A stretch of 64,000 nucleotides of DNA from Nocardioides abyssi (GCF_030412915.1 NZ_JAUHJR010000002.1:186001-250000); one strand, 5' to 3'. Numbered from the stretch's first letter, positions 16,810 to 25,853 are shown. Notes: generated from the sequence alone by a model not told the origin. Numbers and translations: made by a program.

Positions 16810-17976
16810 TCAGGCCTCCTCGAACTGGGAGAGGTACGCCGCGAAGCCGTCGCGCTGGGCGGCGAGCTCGTCGGTCATCTCCGCGTAGACGTGGTCGAAC
16901 ATGCTCAGCGGACGCGGGTCGGGCATCGCCTTGCAGCCCTCGCGCAGCGTCGCGCCGAGCTGGTCGGCCTCGTCGGCGATGTCGGCGAAGAACGACCCCT
17001 CGGCCAGGCCGTTGCGCTTGAGGTAGACCTCCAGCCGCGCGATCGGGTCCTTGAGCTTCCAGTGCTCGACGTCGTCGGAGAGCCGGTAGCGGGTCGGGTC
17101 GTCGGTCGTGGTGTGGGCGCCCATCCGGTAGGTGTAGGCCTCCACCAGCGTCGGGCCCTGGCCCTCCCGCGCACGCTGCAGCGCGGCCTGCGTCACGGCG
17201 TACGTCGCCAGCACGTCGTTGCCGTCGACCCGCACGCCGGGGAAGCCGAACCCGAGCGCGCGCTGGTAGAGCGGGATCCGCGTCTGGCGCTCGATGGGCT
17301 CGGAGATGGCCCACTGGTTGTTCTGGCAGAAGAAGACGACGGGCGCGTTGTACGACGCCGCGAAGATGAACGCCTCGTTGACGTCGCCCTGGCTGCTGGC
17401 GCCGTCGCCGAAGTGCGCGACGACCGCCGCGTCCCGGTCGGGGTCGCCGGTGCCGACGACGCCGTCGCGCTGCATGCCCATCGCGTAGCCGGTCGCGTGG
17501 AGCGTCTGGGCGCCGATGACGATCGTGTAGAGGCCGAAGTGGAACTCCTCGGGGTCCCACGAGCCCTGGTCGACCCCGCGGAAGAGCCCGAGCAGCCGCA
17601 GCGGGTCGAGCCCGCGGCACCAGGCGACGCCGTGCTCGCGGTAGGTCGGGAAGACGTGGTCCTGGGGGCGCAGCGCGCGGCCGGCGCCGATCTGCGCGGC
17701 CTCCTGGCCGAGCAGCTGGGCCCAGATGCCGAGCTCGCCGTGGCGCTGAAGCGCGGTGGCCTCGGTGTCGATGCGCCGGGTCAGCACCATGTCGCGGTAG
17801 AAGCCGCGGAGCTGCTCGGCGGAGAAGTCGAGGTCGAACTGTGCGAACTCGGGGGGAAGATGGTGGACGCGCTCGCCCTCGGGCGTCAGCAGCTGGACGA
17901 GCTCGGGTCCGCCGTCCTGCTGGGAGGGACCGAACACCTCCGCCAGGTCGGGGCCGAATCCGGACGTGTGGCTCAC
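16810..17976 (-). CDS. bkdA: 2-oxoacid dehydrogenase E1 component, alpha subunit
   Basis: 388 residues, ThDP-binding alpha chain. The ThDP/Mg motif is GDGASSQGDVNEAFIFAASY...NN (GDG-x-NN); QEAAQIGAG, FPTYREHG and YRMGAHTTTDDPTRYR are the family signature and phosphorylation-loop region. The GTG start at 17976 has a good Shine-Dalgarno (AAGGAG near 17985-17990). It is the first gene of the bkdA-bkdB-bkdC operon; the E3 dihydrolipoamide dehydrogenase is not encoded here. The role is degradation of Leu/Ile/Val-derived oxoacids and supply of branched acyl-CoA starters. The next gene upstream is a divergent SRPBCC protein. Confidence 0.9.
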   Translation of the reverse strand: MSHTSGFGPDLAEVFGPSQQDGGPELVQLLTPEGERVHHLPPEFAQFDLDFSAEQLRGFYRDMVLTRRIDTEATALQRHGELGIWAQLLGQEAAQIGAGRALRPQDHVFPTYREHGVAWCRGLDPLRLLGLFRGVDQGSWDPEEFHFGLYTIVIGAQTLHATGYAMGMQRDGVVGTGDPDRDAAVVAHFGDGASSQGDVNEAFIFAASYNAPVVFFCQNNQWAISEPIERQTRIPLYQRALGFGFPGVRVDGNDVLATYAVTQAALQRAREGQGPTLVEAYTYRMGAHTTTDDPTRYRLSDDVEHWKLKDPIARLEVYLKRNGLAEGSFFADIADEADQLGATLREGCKAMPDPRPLSMFDHVYAEMTDELAAQRDGFAAYLSQFEEA

Positions 17977-18155
17977 GGGCGCGCTCCTTCGAGGTCACCG
18001 GCCTCCGGGGTCACCGGTCGCCGGGTGGCGAGTGCCCGGACGCTCGACGCGGGGGTGGTGCGCCTTGTGACCGGGACCACATGCGTGGTGGGACAGAAGG
18101 TACCGGGGGCCGCCGCCCCCGCGCCAACCCGGGGAGCCCGCTCGTGCCGCCCCGC

Positions 18156-18161
18156 TACGTT
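18156..18161 (+). promoter_or_regulatory. Leaderless -10 hexamer TACGTT
   Basis: TACGTT lies 6 nt before the ATG at 18168. Confidence 0.5.
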
Positions 18162-18167
18162 CGGGCC

Positions 18168-18647
18168 ATGAGCGACTCCACCGACGCCGGCACCGACATG
18201 CGCGTGAGTGCGACCGAGCTGGTCGCCGCCCCGCCCGAGGCGGTCTTCGCGATCCTCGTCGACCCGCACCAGCACCCGCGCATCGACGGGTCGGGCACGG
18301 TCCGCGGCACCGTCTCCGGGCCGGAGCGGCTCAGCCTCGGCGCCACCTTCGGGATGAGCATGAAGATGGGCGCGCCCTACCGGATCCGCAACAAGGTGGT
18401 GGAGTTCGAGGAGGGCCGGCTCATCGCCTGGAAGCACCTCGGCCTGCACCGCTGGCGCTACGAGCTCGAGCCCGTCGACCTCGCCGGCACCCCCGGCACC
18501 CGGGTCACCGAGACCTGGGACGCCACCTACTACCCCGGCCTCGGGCAGGCCCTCCTCCGCCGCCTCGGCGTGCCGGAGAAGAACCGGCGCGGCATCGAGG
18601 GCACCCTGCCCAAGCTCAAGGCCGCCGCGGAGGCAGACGCCGGCTGA
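18168..18647 (+). CDS. SRPBCC-family protein
   Basis: 159 residues with the START/Bet-v1-like arrangement: an early VSATELVAAPPEAVFAILVDP strand-helix, a central RIRNKVVEFEEGRLIAWKH, and a C-terminal helix with RRLGVPEKNRRGIEGTLPKLKA. This fold binds hydrophobic ligands in a deep cavity; no enzymatic residue set is recognisable. It is cytoplasmic and monocistronic. An upstream in-frame extension exists, but ATG 18168 is supported by the hexamer 6 nt before it. Confidence 0.85.
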   Translation: MSDSTDAGTDMRVSATELVAAPPEAVFAILVDPHQHPRIDGSGTVRGTVSGPERLSLGATFGMSMKMGAPYRIRNKVVEFEEGRLIAWKHLGLHRWRYELEPVDLAGTPGTRVTETWDATYYPGLGQALLRRLGVPEKNRRGIEGTLPKLKAAAEADAG

Positions 18648-18660
18648 CGCGTGCCGTCAG
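18644..18660. terminator. Short hairpin between convergent genes
   Basis: CTGACG (18644-18649) pairs with CGTCAG (18655-18660). It contains the stop codons of both flanking genes. Confidence 0.35.
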
Positions 18661-19172
18661 TCGCCGCGCAGCCGCGCGTACACGTGCTGCATCGAGTCGG
18701 AGACGGCGGTGACGGCGAAGAGCGCGGCCCAGGTGCGGGCCGGGCGCGGGGCGACGTTCAGCGCGGCGATGTAGGCGGTGCCGATCCAGACGCCCAGGCA
18801 GAACGGGCAGGTGATCAGCTTGCCGATCGTGCTGCGCACGCCGCCGTCCTCCCGAGCACTCTCGACGTGCTCGCCCGAGCCCGCGGCCCCCTCGAACTGC
18901 GTGAACGGCGCGCGCACCGGCGCCGCCACCGACGACTTCGAGAGCAGCCGGGTGAACTTGTGCACCGCGAGCCCGCCCAGCGCGATGTCGGCGAGGTCGT
19001 AGCGCTCGACGAGCTGGTGGCCGGAGGCCGACCCGGCGGCGGCGATGCCGGCGAGGACCAGGCCGTACGTCGTCAGGCTGCCGGCGTACCCGCCGAGCGC
19101 GACGTCGCCGTCGGGGTCGTAGCCGTCGACGAGCCGGCCGACCGGGTGCGCGTGCGCGTGGGTGGAGGTCAT
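18657..19172 (-). CDS. DUF1360 membrane protein
   Basis: 171 residues with about three hydrophobic segments: YAGSLTTYGLVLAGIAAAG (about 30-48), LADIALGGLAVHKFTRLLS, and IAALNVAPRPARTWAALFAVTAVSD. LITCPFCLGVWIG is the DUF1360 hallmark CPFCxGxW. The N-terminus carries several His residues (THAHAHP), possibly coincidental metal ligands. Function is unknown; relatives are often annotated as sporulation or stress membrane proteins. It precedes no obvious partner; the CDF metal exporter gene lies immediately upstream on the same strand, ending 73 bp before the ATG. Confidence 0.8.
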   Translation of the reverse strand: MTSTHAHAHPVGRLVDGYDPDGDVALGGYAGSLTTYGLVLAGIAAAGSASGHQLVERYDLADIALGGLAVHKFTRLLSKSSVAAPVRAPFTQFEGAAGSGEHVESAREDGGVRSTIGKLITCPFCLGVWIGTAYIAALNVAPRPARTWAALFAVTAVSDSMQHVYARLRGD

Positions 19173-19245
19173 GGGAGTCCGTTGACCCTCACCGCCGCGT
19201 CCCAGACGCCCCCGACGGGGTGAGCCTCCCCGCGCCGACCACCGG

Positions 19246-20172
19246 TCAGTGCACCTCGCCGAGGTCCTCGTGCGCGCCGTGGGAAACCGGCTCGACCTGG
19301 AACGTCGCGTGGCGGACGTCGAAGTGCTCGCTCATGCACGCGCACAGGTCGTCGAGCACGGCGCCGACGCCGCGGTCGGCGAGCGCGTCGTCGGTGACGG
19401 TGACGTGGGCCGACAGGCTCGGGATGCCGCTGGTGATCGTCCAGGCGTGCAGGTCGTGGACGTCGACGACGCCGGGCACGTGGCCGAGGTGGTGGCGCAC
19501 GTCGTCGAGGTCGAGGCCCGCCGGCGCGATCTCGAGCAGGACGACGACGCTGTCGCGCAGGAGCACCCACGACCGCGGGGCGATGAGCACCGCGATCAGC
19601 AGCGAGGCGATCGGGTCGGCGCGGTCGAACCCGGTCGTCCAGGCCACGAGGCCGGCCAGCAGCGCGAGCACCGAGCCCACGGTGTCGGCCAGCACCTCGT
19701 TGGTCGCGCCACGCATGTTGAGCGAGCCGCTGGTCGAGCCGCGCAGGACGAGCACGGCGACGAGGTTCGCGACCAGGCCGACCGCGGCGAAGACGACCAT
19801 CGGCCCGGCCTCGAGGTGGGTCTCCCCGGGGTCGAGCAGCCGGGCGACGCCGGCGTAGGCGAGGTAGGCGCAGACCCCGAGCAGCACCAGCGCGTTGAGC
19901 AGGGCGGCCAGGATCTCGGCCCGGTGCAGCCCGAACGTCGAGCGCGGACCGCCGCCGCGGGCCGCGACGTACGACGCCCCGAGCGCCAGCACGACGGCGG
20001 CCGCGTCGGTGGCCATGTGGCCGGCGTCGGCCAGCAGCGCGAGCGACCCGGTCAGCCACGCACCGACCAGCTCGACGACGAGGACGGTCGCGGTGATCGC
20101 GAGGACGATCCTCAGCCGACCGCGGTCCTCCGCGCGGCCGGCTGCGTGCGAGTGGTCGTGCCCGTGTCCCAC
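19246..20172 (-). CDS. Cation diffusion facilitator (metal/proton antiporter)
   Basis: 308 residues, six membrane helices. The His-rich N-terminus (GHGHDHSHAAG) is typical of CzcD/ZitB-like exporters. Helix 2 has the metal-site motif LLADAGHMATDAAAVVLALG (HxxxD) and helix 5 has NEVLADTVGSVLALLAG; a cytoplasmic C-terminal domain starts near APAGLDLDDVRHHLGHVPGV and contains VHDLHAWTI. It probably exports zinc or a similar divalent metal from the cytosol. GTG at 20172 has a CAGGAT hexamer 6 nt upstream, so it can be expressed independently of the GST gene 37 bp upstream. Confidence 0.9.
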   Translation of the reverse strand: MGHGHDHSHAAGRAEDRGRLRIVLAITATVLVVELVGAWLTGSLALLADAGHMATDAAAVVLALGASYVAARGGGPRSTFGLHRAEILAALLNALVLLGVCAYLAYAGVARLLDPGETHLEAGPMVVFAAVGLVANLVAVLVLRGSTSGSLNMRGATNEVLADTVGSVLALLAGLVAWTTGFDRADPIASLLIAVLIAPRSWVLLRDSVVVLLEIAPAGLDLDDVRHHLGHVPGVVDVHDLHAWTITSGIPSLSAHVTVTDDALADRGVGAVLDDLCACMSEHFDVRHATFQVEPVSHGAHEDLGEVH

Positions 20173-20178
20173 GGGGCC

Positions 20179-20184
20179 ATCCTG
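20179..20184 (-). promoter_or_regulatory. Leaderless -10 hexamer CAGGAT
   Basis: Minus-strand CAGGAT with a 6-nt gap to the CDF transporter GTG. Confidence 0.45.
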
Positions 20185-20209
20185 CCCGGTCGTGCCCCGA
20201 CCGGTCTGC

Positions 20210-21214
20210 TCACCAGGGCCGGATCGGCTCCCCGCCGAGCGCCTCGCGGCCGTGCGGGGTCAGCCACACGTCCGGGTCGGGACCCTTCGGCACGACGCCG
20301 GTGGGGTTGATGTCGGTGTGCACGACGTAGTAGTGCGCCTTGATCTGCTCGAAGTCGATCGTCTCGCCGAAGCCGGGCATCTGGAACAGGTCGCGGGCGT
20401 AGGCCCACAGCACCGGCATCTCGGTGAGCTTGTTGCGGTTGCACTTGAAGTGGCCGTGGTAGACCGCGTCGAAGCGCGCCAGCGTCGTGAACAGCCGCAC
20501 GTCGGCCTCGGTGACGGTGTCGCCCATGAGGAAGCGGCGGTCGGTGAGGCGCTCCTCGAGCCAGTCCATCGCGGTCCACAGCCGGTCGTAGGCGTCCTCG
20601 TAGGCCTCCTGCGAGCCGGCAAAGCCGCAGCGGTAGACGCCGTTGTTGACCTCGGTGAAGATCCGCTTCATCACGGTCTCCATCTCCTCGCGGACGTCGT
20701 CCGGCCAGAGGTCGGGCGCACCGGGGCGGTGGTGGTCGCGCCACTCGAAGGAGAGGTCGTGGGTGATCCACGGGAAGTCGTTGGTGACGACCTGACCGCT
20801 CTCGACCTCCACCACCGCGGGCACGGTGATGCCCTTGCTGTAGTCGGGGAAGCGGGCCAGGTAGGCATCCTGCAGCCGCTCGATGCCGAGCACCGGGTCC
20901 TTGCCGCCCGGGTCGCGGTCGAAGGTCCAGCTGCGCTTGTCGTGCGTGGGGCCCGGCAGGCCCAGGGAGATGACGTCCTCGAGGCCGAGCAGCCGGCGGA
21001 CGATGATCGAGCGGTTCGCCCACGGGCACGCCGGGGCCGCGACGAGCCGGTAGCGGCCGGGCTCGACCGGCCACAGGTCGCCCTCGACCGGGCCGTGCTC
21101 GGGTCGGCGGGGCGCGCCGTCGACGACCTTCGTGATCCGGTCCGGGATGTAGGACATGTCCCGGTCGAAGGCCTTGCCCTTCTCGGTGTACGTGGGCTTG
21201 TCGTCGGAGGCCAT
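20210..21214 (-). CDS. Glutathionyl-hydroquinone reductase-like GST
   Basis: 334 residues of the Xi-class GST family (YqjG/EcmB type). The catalytic cysteine motif is AAPACPWANRS at about residue 62, followed by the thioredoxin-like FPWITHDLS ... NDF region and a C-terminal helical domain with ATYRCGFAGSQ-like (GVYRCGFAGSQEAYE) and FKCNRNKL segments characteristic of the family. These enzymes remove a thiol conjugated to a quinone; in actinobacteria mycothiol may replace glutathione. ATG at 21214 has TACGCT 7 nt upstream and a GGGAGG-like sequence. It is divergent from the M15 peptidase. Confidence 0.9.
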   Translation of the reverse strand: MASDDKPTYTEKGKAFDRDMSYIPDRITKVVDGAPRRPEHGPVEGDLWPVEPGRYRLVAAPACPWANRSIIVRRLLGLEDVISLGLPGPTHDKRSWTFDRDPGGKDPVLGIERLQDAYLARFPDYSKGITVPAVVEVESGQVVTNDFPWITHDLSFEWRDHHRPGAPDLWPDDVREEMETVMKRIFTEVNNGVYRCGFAGSQEAYEDAYDRLWTAMDWLEERLTDRRFLMGDTVTEADVRLFTTLARFDAVYHGHFKCNRNKLTEMPVLWAYARDLFQMPGFGETIDFEQIKAHYYVVHTDINPTGVVPKGPDPDVWLTPHGREALGGEPIRPW

Positions 21215-21221
21215 GCCTCCC

Positions 21222-21227
21222 AGCGTA
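21222..21227 (-). promoter_or_regulatory. Leaderless -10 hexamer TACGCT
   Basis: Minus-strand TACGCT, 7 nt before the GST ATG. Confidence 0.45.
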
Positions 21228-21253
21228 GGTGAAGCCTCAACAACCGCCCGGCG

Positions 21254-21259
21254 TAGCGT
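21254..21259 (+). promoter_or_regulatory. Leaderless -10 hexamer TAGCGT
   Basis: TAGCGT lies 6 nt before the GTG at 21266. Confidence 0.5.
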
Positions 21260-21265
21260 TCCTCC

Positions 21266-22189
21266 GTGCCCCGCCCCCGCCTGCCCGCCTGCGCCGCGAC
21301 CGTCCTCGCGGGCGTCGTGGTCGCGACCGTCGCCGGCTGCGGCGGGTCGACCGGCGAGGCCGACGGGCCGGTCCCCGCGACCCCGACCACCACCGCGACC
21401 GCCAGTGCCACGGCCAGCCCGTCCCCCGCGCCCGAGCCCAGCCAGGAACCCAGTCCCAGTCCCGAGCCGGGCACCGTCCCGCCGCCGTGGCTGGGGACGC
21501 GGGTCCTGCCCAAGACGACGACGGGGTACGCCGCGCCGCGGGCCACCCCGAGGGAGCTGCGGCAGCGCCGGTTCACGCTGCCGGACACGGTCCGCGGACT
21601 GCCCGGCGACGGGTACGCCTCGAAGGTCGTCAGCCCGCCCCCGGCCGACGTGCTGGCCCGCTCGACCTGGGAGCCGGGCTGCCCCGTGGCGGCCGAGGAC
21701 CTGGCGTGGCTGCGGGTGACGTTCCGCGGGTTCGAGGGTGGCCGGCACACCGGCGAGCTGCTCGTGGCGCGTTCGGCCGCGGACGACCTGGCCCGGGTGT
21801 TCGCCGACCTCTGGGACGCCGGCTTCCCGCTGGAGCAGATGACGATCACGCCCCGGGCCGCCCTCGACGCGCCGCCGACCGGCGACGGCAACGGCACCGG
21901 CGCGTTCGTGTGCCGAGCGGTCACCGGCGGCACGTCGTACTCCCAGCACGCCTACGGCCTGGCGATCGACGTCAACCCGTTCCAGAACCCCTACGTCCGC
22001 GAGCTGGCCGGCGGCCGGACGGTGCTGCCGGAGCTGGCCCCGTCCTACCTCGACCGCGACGACGTGCGGCCCGGGATGATCACCGCCGACGGCCTCGTCG
22101 TCCGCGCCTTCGCGCGGATCGGGTGGGCCTGGGGCGGTGACTACCGGTCGCTGAAGGACTTCCAGCACTTCAGCGCGACCGGCGGCTGA
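21266..22189 (+). CDS. M15-family D-Ala-D-Ala carboxypeptidase-like lipoprotein
   Basis: 307 residues. A lipoprotein signal with VAGC (cysteine near residue 25) is followed by a long Thr/Ala/Pro-rich tether (about 26-75). The catalytic domain contains the M15 zinc signature SYSQHAYGLAIDVNPF (SxHxxGxAxD) and the late WGGDYRSLKDFQHFS histidine. Such enzymes trim the peptide stem of peptidoglycan outside the cell. GTG 21266 is supported by the hexamer 6 nt upstream. It is convergent with the RNase J gene, with a 2-bp gap. Confidence 0.88.
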   Translation: MPRPRLPACAATVLAGVVVATVAGCGGSTGEADGPVPATPTTTATASATASPSPAPEPSQEPSPSPEPGTVPPPWLGTRVLPKTTTGYAAPRATPRELRQRRFTLPDTVRGLPGDGYASKVVSPPPADVLARSTWEPGCPVAAEDLAWLRVTFRGFEGGRHTGELLVARSAADDLARVFADLWDAGFPLEQMTITPRAALDAPPTGDGNGTGAFVCRAVTGGTSYSQHAYGLAIDVNPFQNPYVRELAGGRTVLPELAPSYLDRDDVRPGMITADGLVVRAFARIGWAWGGDYRSLKDFQHFSATGG

Positions 22190-22191
22190 CC

Positions 22192-23877
22192 TCAGGCGTC
22201 GATGACGAGCGGGATGATCAGCGGGCTGCGGCGGAACGCGCGGTGCGCCCATCGGCCGATCTCCCGGCTGAGCATCTGCTCGAGCTGCTGCGCGTCGCCG
22301 ATCCCCTCGGCCGCGGCGCGGGCCAGCGTCTTCTCGATGACCTGGACGGCCGGGTCGAAGGCGTTCGGCTCGTGCACGAAGCCGCGGACCAGGAAGTCCG
22401 GCGGGTCGGCCAGCTTGCCCGTCTCGGCGTCGACGATCGCGAGGACGGTGACGACACCCTCCTCGGCCAGCGTGCGGCGGTCCTTGAGGGTGGCCTCGGT
22501 GGCTCCGCCGACGGTCTGCGCGTCGACGTACACGTTGCCGGCCCGGACCTTGCCGACGACCTTGGCGTGCCCCTCGACGAGGTCGACGACGACGCCGTCC
22601 TCGGCGATGACCACGTGGTCCTCGGGGACGCCGGTGTCGATCGCGAGCTGGGCGTTGGCCTTGAGGTGGCGCCACTCGCCGTGGACCGGCATGACGTTGC
22701 GCGGCTTGACGATGTTGTAGCAGTAGACGAGCTCGCCGGCGCTGGCGTGGCCGGAGACGTGCACCTTGGCGTTGCCCTTGTGCACGACCTGCGCGCCCCA
22801 GCGGCTGAGGTTGTTGATCAGGCCGGAGATGGCGTTCTCGTTGCCGGGGACCGCGGAGCTGGCCATGAGGATGGTGTCGCCCTCGCCGACGCGGATCTTG
22901 TGGTCGCGGTTGGCCATCCGGGCCAGCGCCGCCATCGGCTCGCCCTGGGAGCCGGTGCACACCAGCGTCGCCTTGTGGGCCGGCAGCTTCTCGAGCTGGT
23001 CCAGCGGCACGATCAGGCCCTTGGGGACCTTGAGGTAGCCCAGCTCCTGGGCCACGCCCATGTTGCGGACCATCGAGCGGCCGACGAACGCGACCTTGCG
23101 GCCGTGCGCGTGGGAGGTGTCGAGCACCTGCTGGATGCGGTGCACGTGGCTGGCGAAGCTCGAGACGATGATGCGGCGCGGCGCGGTGCGGAAGACCTGC
23201 TCGATCGCCGGCGCGAGGTCGCGCTCGGACATCGTGAAGCCCGGGACCTCGGCGTTGGTGGAGTCGGTGAGGAAGAGGTCGACGCCCTCCTCGCCCAGCC
23301 GCGCGAAGCCGCGCAGGTCGGTGATCCGGCGGTCCAGCGGGAACTGGTCCATCTTGAAGTCACCGGTGTGCAGCACCGTGCCGGCGCTGGTCCGGATGCC
23401 GACCGCGAGCCCGTCGGGGATCGAGTGGTTGACCGCGAGGAACTCCAGGTCGAACGGGCCGTAGGGCTTCCGATCGCCCTCGGCCACCTCGTGCAGCTTC
23501 GGCACGATCCGGTGCTCCTTGAGCTTCTCCCGGATCAGCGCCAGGGTCAGCCGCGACCCGATGACGGGGATGTCCGCGCGCTCGCGCAGGAGGTACGGCA
23601 CACCACCGATGTGGTCCTCGTGACCGTGCGTCAGCACCAGGCCGACGACCGAGTCGAGCCGATCCCGGATCCAGCTGAAGTCCGGGAGGATGACGTCGAT
23701 GCCGGGCTGGTGCTCCTCGGGGAAGAGCACGCCGCAGTCGACGATCAGCAGCTTGCCGTGGTGCTCGAAGACGGTCATGTTGCGACCGATCTCGCCGAGG
23801 CCACCGAGGCCGACGACGCGGAGGCCGTTCTTCGGGAGACGGGGCGGCTTCTGCAGCTCGGGGTGCGGGTGGCTCAC
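22192..23877 (-). CDS. rnj: Ribonuclease J
   Basis: 561 residues, full length for bacterial RNase J. The metallo-beta-lactamase core has GGLGEIGRNMTVFEHHGKL at the start and the HxHxDH zinc motif THGHEDHIGG at about residue 80; later motifs are HTGDFKMDQFP, DSTNAEVPG (beta-CASP) and VHVSGHASAGE. It acts as a 5'-3' exonuclease and endonuclease in RNA processing. Many actinobacteria pair rnj with dapA, but no dapA is adjacent here. The GTG start follows a region without a clear leaderless hexamer. Confidence 0.95.
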   Translation of the reverse strand: MSHPHPELQKPPRLPKNGLRVVGLGGLGEIGRNMTVFEHHGKLLIVDCGVLFPEEHQPGIDVILPDFSWIRDRLDSVVGLVLTHGHEDHIGGVPYLLRERADIPVIGSRLTLALIREKLKEHRIVPKLHEVAEGDRKPYGPFDLEFLAVNHSIPDGLAVGIRTSAGTVLHTGDFKMDQFPLDRRITDLRGFARLGEEGVDLFLTDSTNAEVPGFTMSERDLAPAIEQVFRTAPRRIIVSSFASHVHRIQQVLDTSHAHGRKVAFVGRSMVRNMGVAQELGYLKVPKGLIVPLDQLEKLPAHKATLVCTGSQGEPMAALARMANRDHKIRVGEGDTILMASSAVPGNENAISGLINNLSRWGAQVVHKGNAKVHVSGHASAGELVYCYNIVKPRNVMPVHGEWRHLKANAQLAIDTGVPEDHVVIAEDGVVVDLVEGHAKVVGKVRAGNVYVDAQTVGGATEATLKDRRTLAEEGVVTVLAIVDAETGKLADPPDFLVRGFVHEPNAFDPAVQVIEKTLARAAAEGIGDAQQLEQMLSREIGRWAHRAFRRSPLIIPLVIDA

Positions 23878-23997
23878 GGGGTGGATCCGATCAGGTGGCG
23901 TGTCGCACGCCGGCGGACCCGGCGCCTCTCGGACCCATCTTGTCAGCCTTCTCCGCGAGGAGCGGCGGCGCGGTGTGTCGCGGGCCCGTCCGGCCGC

Positions 23998-25068
23998 TCA
24001 GCGGGGGAACGTCTCTGCGAGCTGCAGCAGCCGGTCGTTGGCCTCCGGCTCGCCGATCGAGACCCGCGCCCCCTCGCCCGCGAAGGGCCGCACGACGATG
24101 CCCAGCTCGTCGGCCGCGAGGGCGAAGTCGGCCGTGCGCTCGCCCAGCTCGAACCACACGAAGTTGCCCTGCGCCTCCGGCACGTCCCACCCGCGCTCGC
24201 GCAGGCCGTCGACCACCCGGGTCCGCTCGGCCACCAGCGCCTCGACCCGCTCGAGCAGCTCGTCGCGACGCTCCAGCGAGGCGATCGCGGCCACCTGCGC
24301 CACCGTCGAGACCCCGAACGGCAGGGACACCGCCCGCAGCGCCGCCGCGATCGGCGCGGGCGCCACGGCGTACCCCACCCGGAAGCCGGCGAGGCCGTAG
24401 GCCTTGGAGAAGGTGCGGGTGAGGACGACGTTGTCGTGGCGGCGGTACGTCGCGACGCCGTCGACCGGGTCGGTCGAGCGCACGAACTCCACGTAGGCCT
24501 CGTCGACCACGACCAGCACGTGGCTCGGGACCTTCGCGAGGAACGCGTCGAGCTCGGCCTGGGTCACGGCCGGGCCGGTCGGGTTGTTGGGCGTGCAGAC
24601 CAGCACGACCTTGGTCCGGTCGGTGACGGCGGCGGCCATCGCGTCGAGGTCGTGGCGCCCGTCGGGCAGCACCGGCACCCGCACGCTGGTCGCCCCGGCC
24701 GCGGTCACCGCGATCGGGTAGGCCTCGAAGGAGCGCCAGGCGAAGACGACCTCGTCGCCGGGGTCGCAGAAGGCCTGCACCAGCTGGTAGATCAGCCCGA
24801 CCGACCCCGTCGCCACCGAGAGGTGGTCGGCCGGCACGTCGAAGGTCTCGGCCAGCTTCGCGTAGAGCGCCGAGGAGCCCATGTCGGGGTAGCGGTTCAT
24901 CTGGCCGACCGCCTGCTGCACGGCCTCGACCACGCCGGGGAGCGGCGGGTAGGGGTTCTCGTTGCTGGAGAGCTTGTAGGAGACCATCCCCGGCCGCACC
25001 GTGGGCGGCTTGCCGGCGACGTACGGCGGGATGTCGGCGACGTTGGGGCGGGGCTGCGGGCTGGTCAC
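23998..25068 (-). CDS. hisC: Histidinol-phosphate / aromatic amino acid aminotransferase
   Basis: 356 residues of the class I/II PLP aminotransferase fold, HisC subfamily. Landmarks: [11 protein letters not shown], the cofactor-binding [17 protein letters not shown], and the Schiff-base lysine in [16 protein letters not shown]. It lies outside any histidine operon, so it could be the Pat-type aromatic aminotransferase found in actinobacteria as a second HisC homologue; the two cannot be separated without a residue-level comparison. GTG 25068 has TAACCT 7 nt upstream. The VanZ gene lies immediately upstream on the same strand, its stop overlapping this promoter. Confidence 0.9.
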   Translation of the reverse strand: MTSPQPRPNVADIPPYVAGKPPTVRPGMVSYKLSSNENPYPPLPGVVEAVQQAVGQMNRYPDMGSSALYAKLAETFDVPADHLSVATGSVGLIYQLVQAFCDPGDEVVFAWRSFEAYPIAVTAAGATSVRVPVLPDGRHDLDAMAAAVTDRTKVVLVCTPNNPTGPAVTQAELDAFLAKVPSHVLVVVDEAYVEFVRSTDPVDGVATYRRHDNVVLTRTFSKAYGLAGFRVGYAVAPAPIAAALRAVSLPFGVSTVAQVAAIASLERRDELLERVEALVAERTRVVDGLRERGWDVPEAQGNFVWFELGERTADFALAADELGIVVRPFAGEGARVSIGEPEANDRLLQLAETFPR

Positions 25069-25075
25069 GCGGGTC

Positions 25076-25081
25076 AGGTTA
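25076..25081 (-). promoter_or_regulatory. Leaderless -10 hexamer TAACCT
   Basis: Minus-strand TAACCT, 7 nt before the aminotransferase GTG; it overlaps the VanZ stop codon. Confidence 0.5.
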
Positions 25082-25636
25082 GGCCGACCCCCCGCGCCAG
25101 GGCCGCAGCAGCAGCGCCAGCAGGAAGCCGATCCCGACGCCGATGGCCGCGCCCAGCACGTTGTCGACGACGTCGGTGACGTCGCAGGCGCGGTCGAGGC
25201 GGGCGAGGACGAGCTGGGTGACCTCGATGGCGACCGAGCACGCCGCCAGGAACGCCAGCCCGAGCGGGGCCGCCACCAGCGCCCCGCGTGCGCGGCGGGC
25301 GGTCGCGAGGACCAGCAGGGCGCCGGAGGGGATGAAGACGACGGTGTTCAGCAGCCGCTGGCCGCCGGAGAAGATCCAGAACCCGTCCGGCGCCGGCCCG
25401 CCGATGTCCCACGAGCAGGTGTCCATCCGCCCCTCGGCCGGGACGATCCCCGGCGCGCCGTTGGCCGGGATGAGCGTGATGAAGCCGATGACCGTCAGCG
25501 ACCACAGGAAAAGCGCGACCGAACCGGACGTGAACGGCCCCAGGCGGCCCCGCAGCGCCAGGTGCAGCAGCAGGCACACGCCCCCGGACAGGACGATGCC
25601 CAGGAGCATCACGCCCACGCCGCCGACCGGGAACAC
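25079..25636 (-). CDS. VanZ-family membrane protein
   Basis: 185 residues with about five hydrophobic helices. [22 protein letters not shown] and [34 protein letters not shown] are the VanZ hallmarks (N-x-x-x-F-x-P-x-G and E-x-x-Q ... R-x-x-D-x-x-D-x-x-x-N). VanZ proteins are associated with low-level teicoplanin resistance, but the molecular role is unclear and most chromosomal copies are not resistance determinants. GTG 25636 has TAGCGT 7 nt upstream. Confidence 0.88.
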   Translation of the reverse strand: MFPVGGVGVMLLGIVLSGGVCLLLHLALRGRLGPFTSGSVALFLWSLTVIGFITLIPANGAPGIVPAEGRMDTCSWDIGGPAPDGFWIFSGGQRLLNTVVFIPSGALLVLATARRARGALVAAPLGLAFLAACSVAIEVTQLVLARLDRACDVTDVVDNVLGAAIGVGIGFLLALLLRPWRGGSA

Positions 25637-25643
25637 GCCCCGG

Positions 25644-25649
25644 ACGCTA
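25644..25649 (-). promoter_or_regulatory. Leaderless -10 hexamer TAGCGT
   Basis: Minus-strand TAGCGT, 7 nt before the VanZ GTG. Confidence 0.45.
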
Positions 25650-25718
25650 TCGGGTGGGTGCGCTCCCCCGAACGGACGATCCTGCTCCGATCCGCCCCGA
25701 CCGGCCCTCCGCCGGACC

Positions 25719-25724
25719 TACGGT
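25719..25724 (+). promoter_or_regulatory. Leaderless -10 hexamer TACGGT
   Basis: TACGGT lies 6 nt before the GTG at 25731. Confidence 0.45.
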
Positions 25725-25730
25725 CGACCC

Positions 25731-25853
25731 GTGCTCCTCGCCCGCAACCTCGGCCTCGGCCTGCTCCTCACGAGCCTCGCCGTCCTCGCCGTCGGCCACA
25801 CGCCGCAGCCGGAGCTGACCACCACCACCTGCGCCGCTCCCGCCTGCCGCTGA
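25731..25853 (+). CDS. Small hydrophobic 40-residue protein
   Basis: GTG-initiated frame of 40 codons ending in TGA. The protein starts MLLARNLGLGLLLTSLAVLA, one strong hydrophobic helix, then a short polar Thr-rich tail with two cysteines (TTTTCAAPACR). A TACGGT hexamer lies exactly 6 nt upstream, matching many other genes here. It could be a small exported or membrane peptide. Its small size means it could be spurious, but promoter, start and composition agree. It is divergent from VanZ and ends 15 bp before repeat material of HNH cassette 2. Confidence 0.5.
   Translation: MLLARNLGLGLLLTSLAVLAVGHTPQPELTTTTCAAPACR

Noticed and set aside
22243-25179. 978-codon plus-strand open frame over RNase J and HisC
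   Set aside because: Antisense shadow with no recognisable domain.
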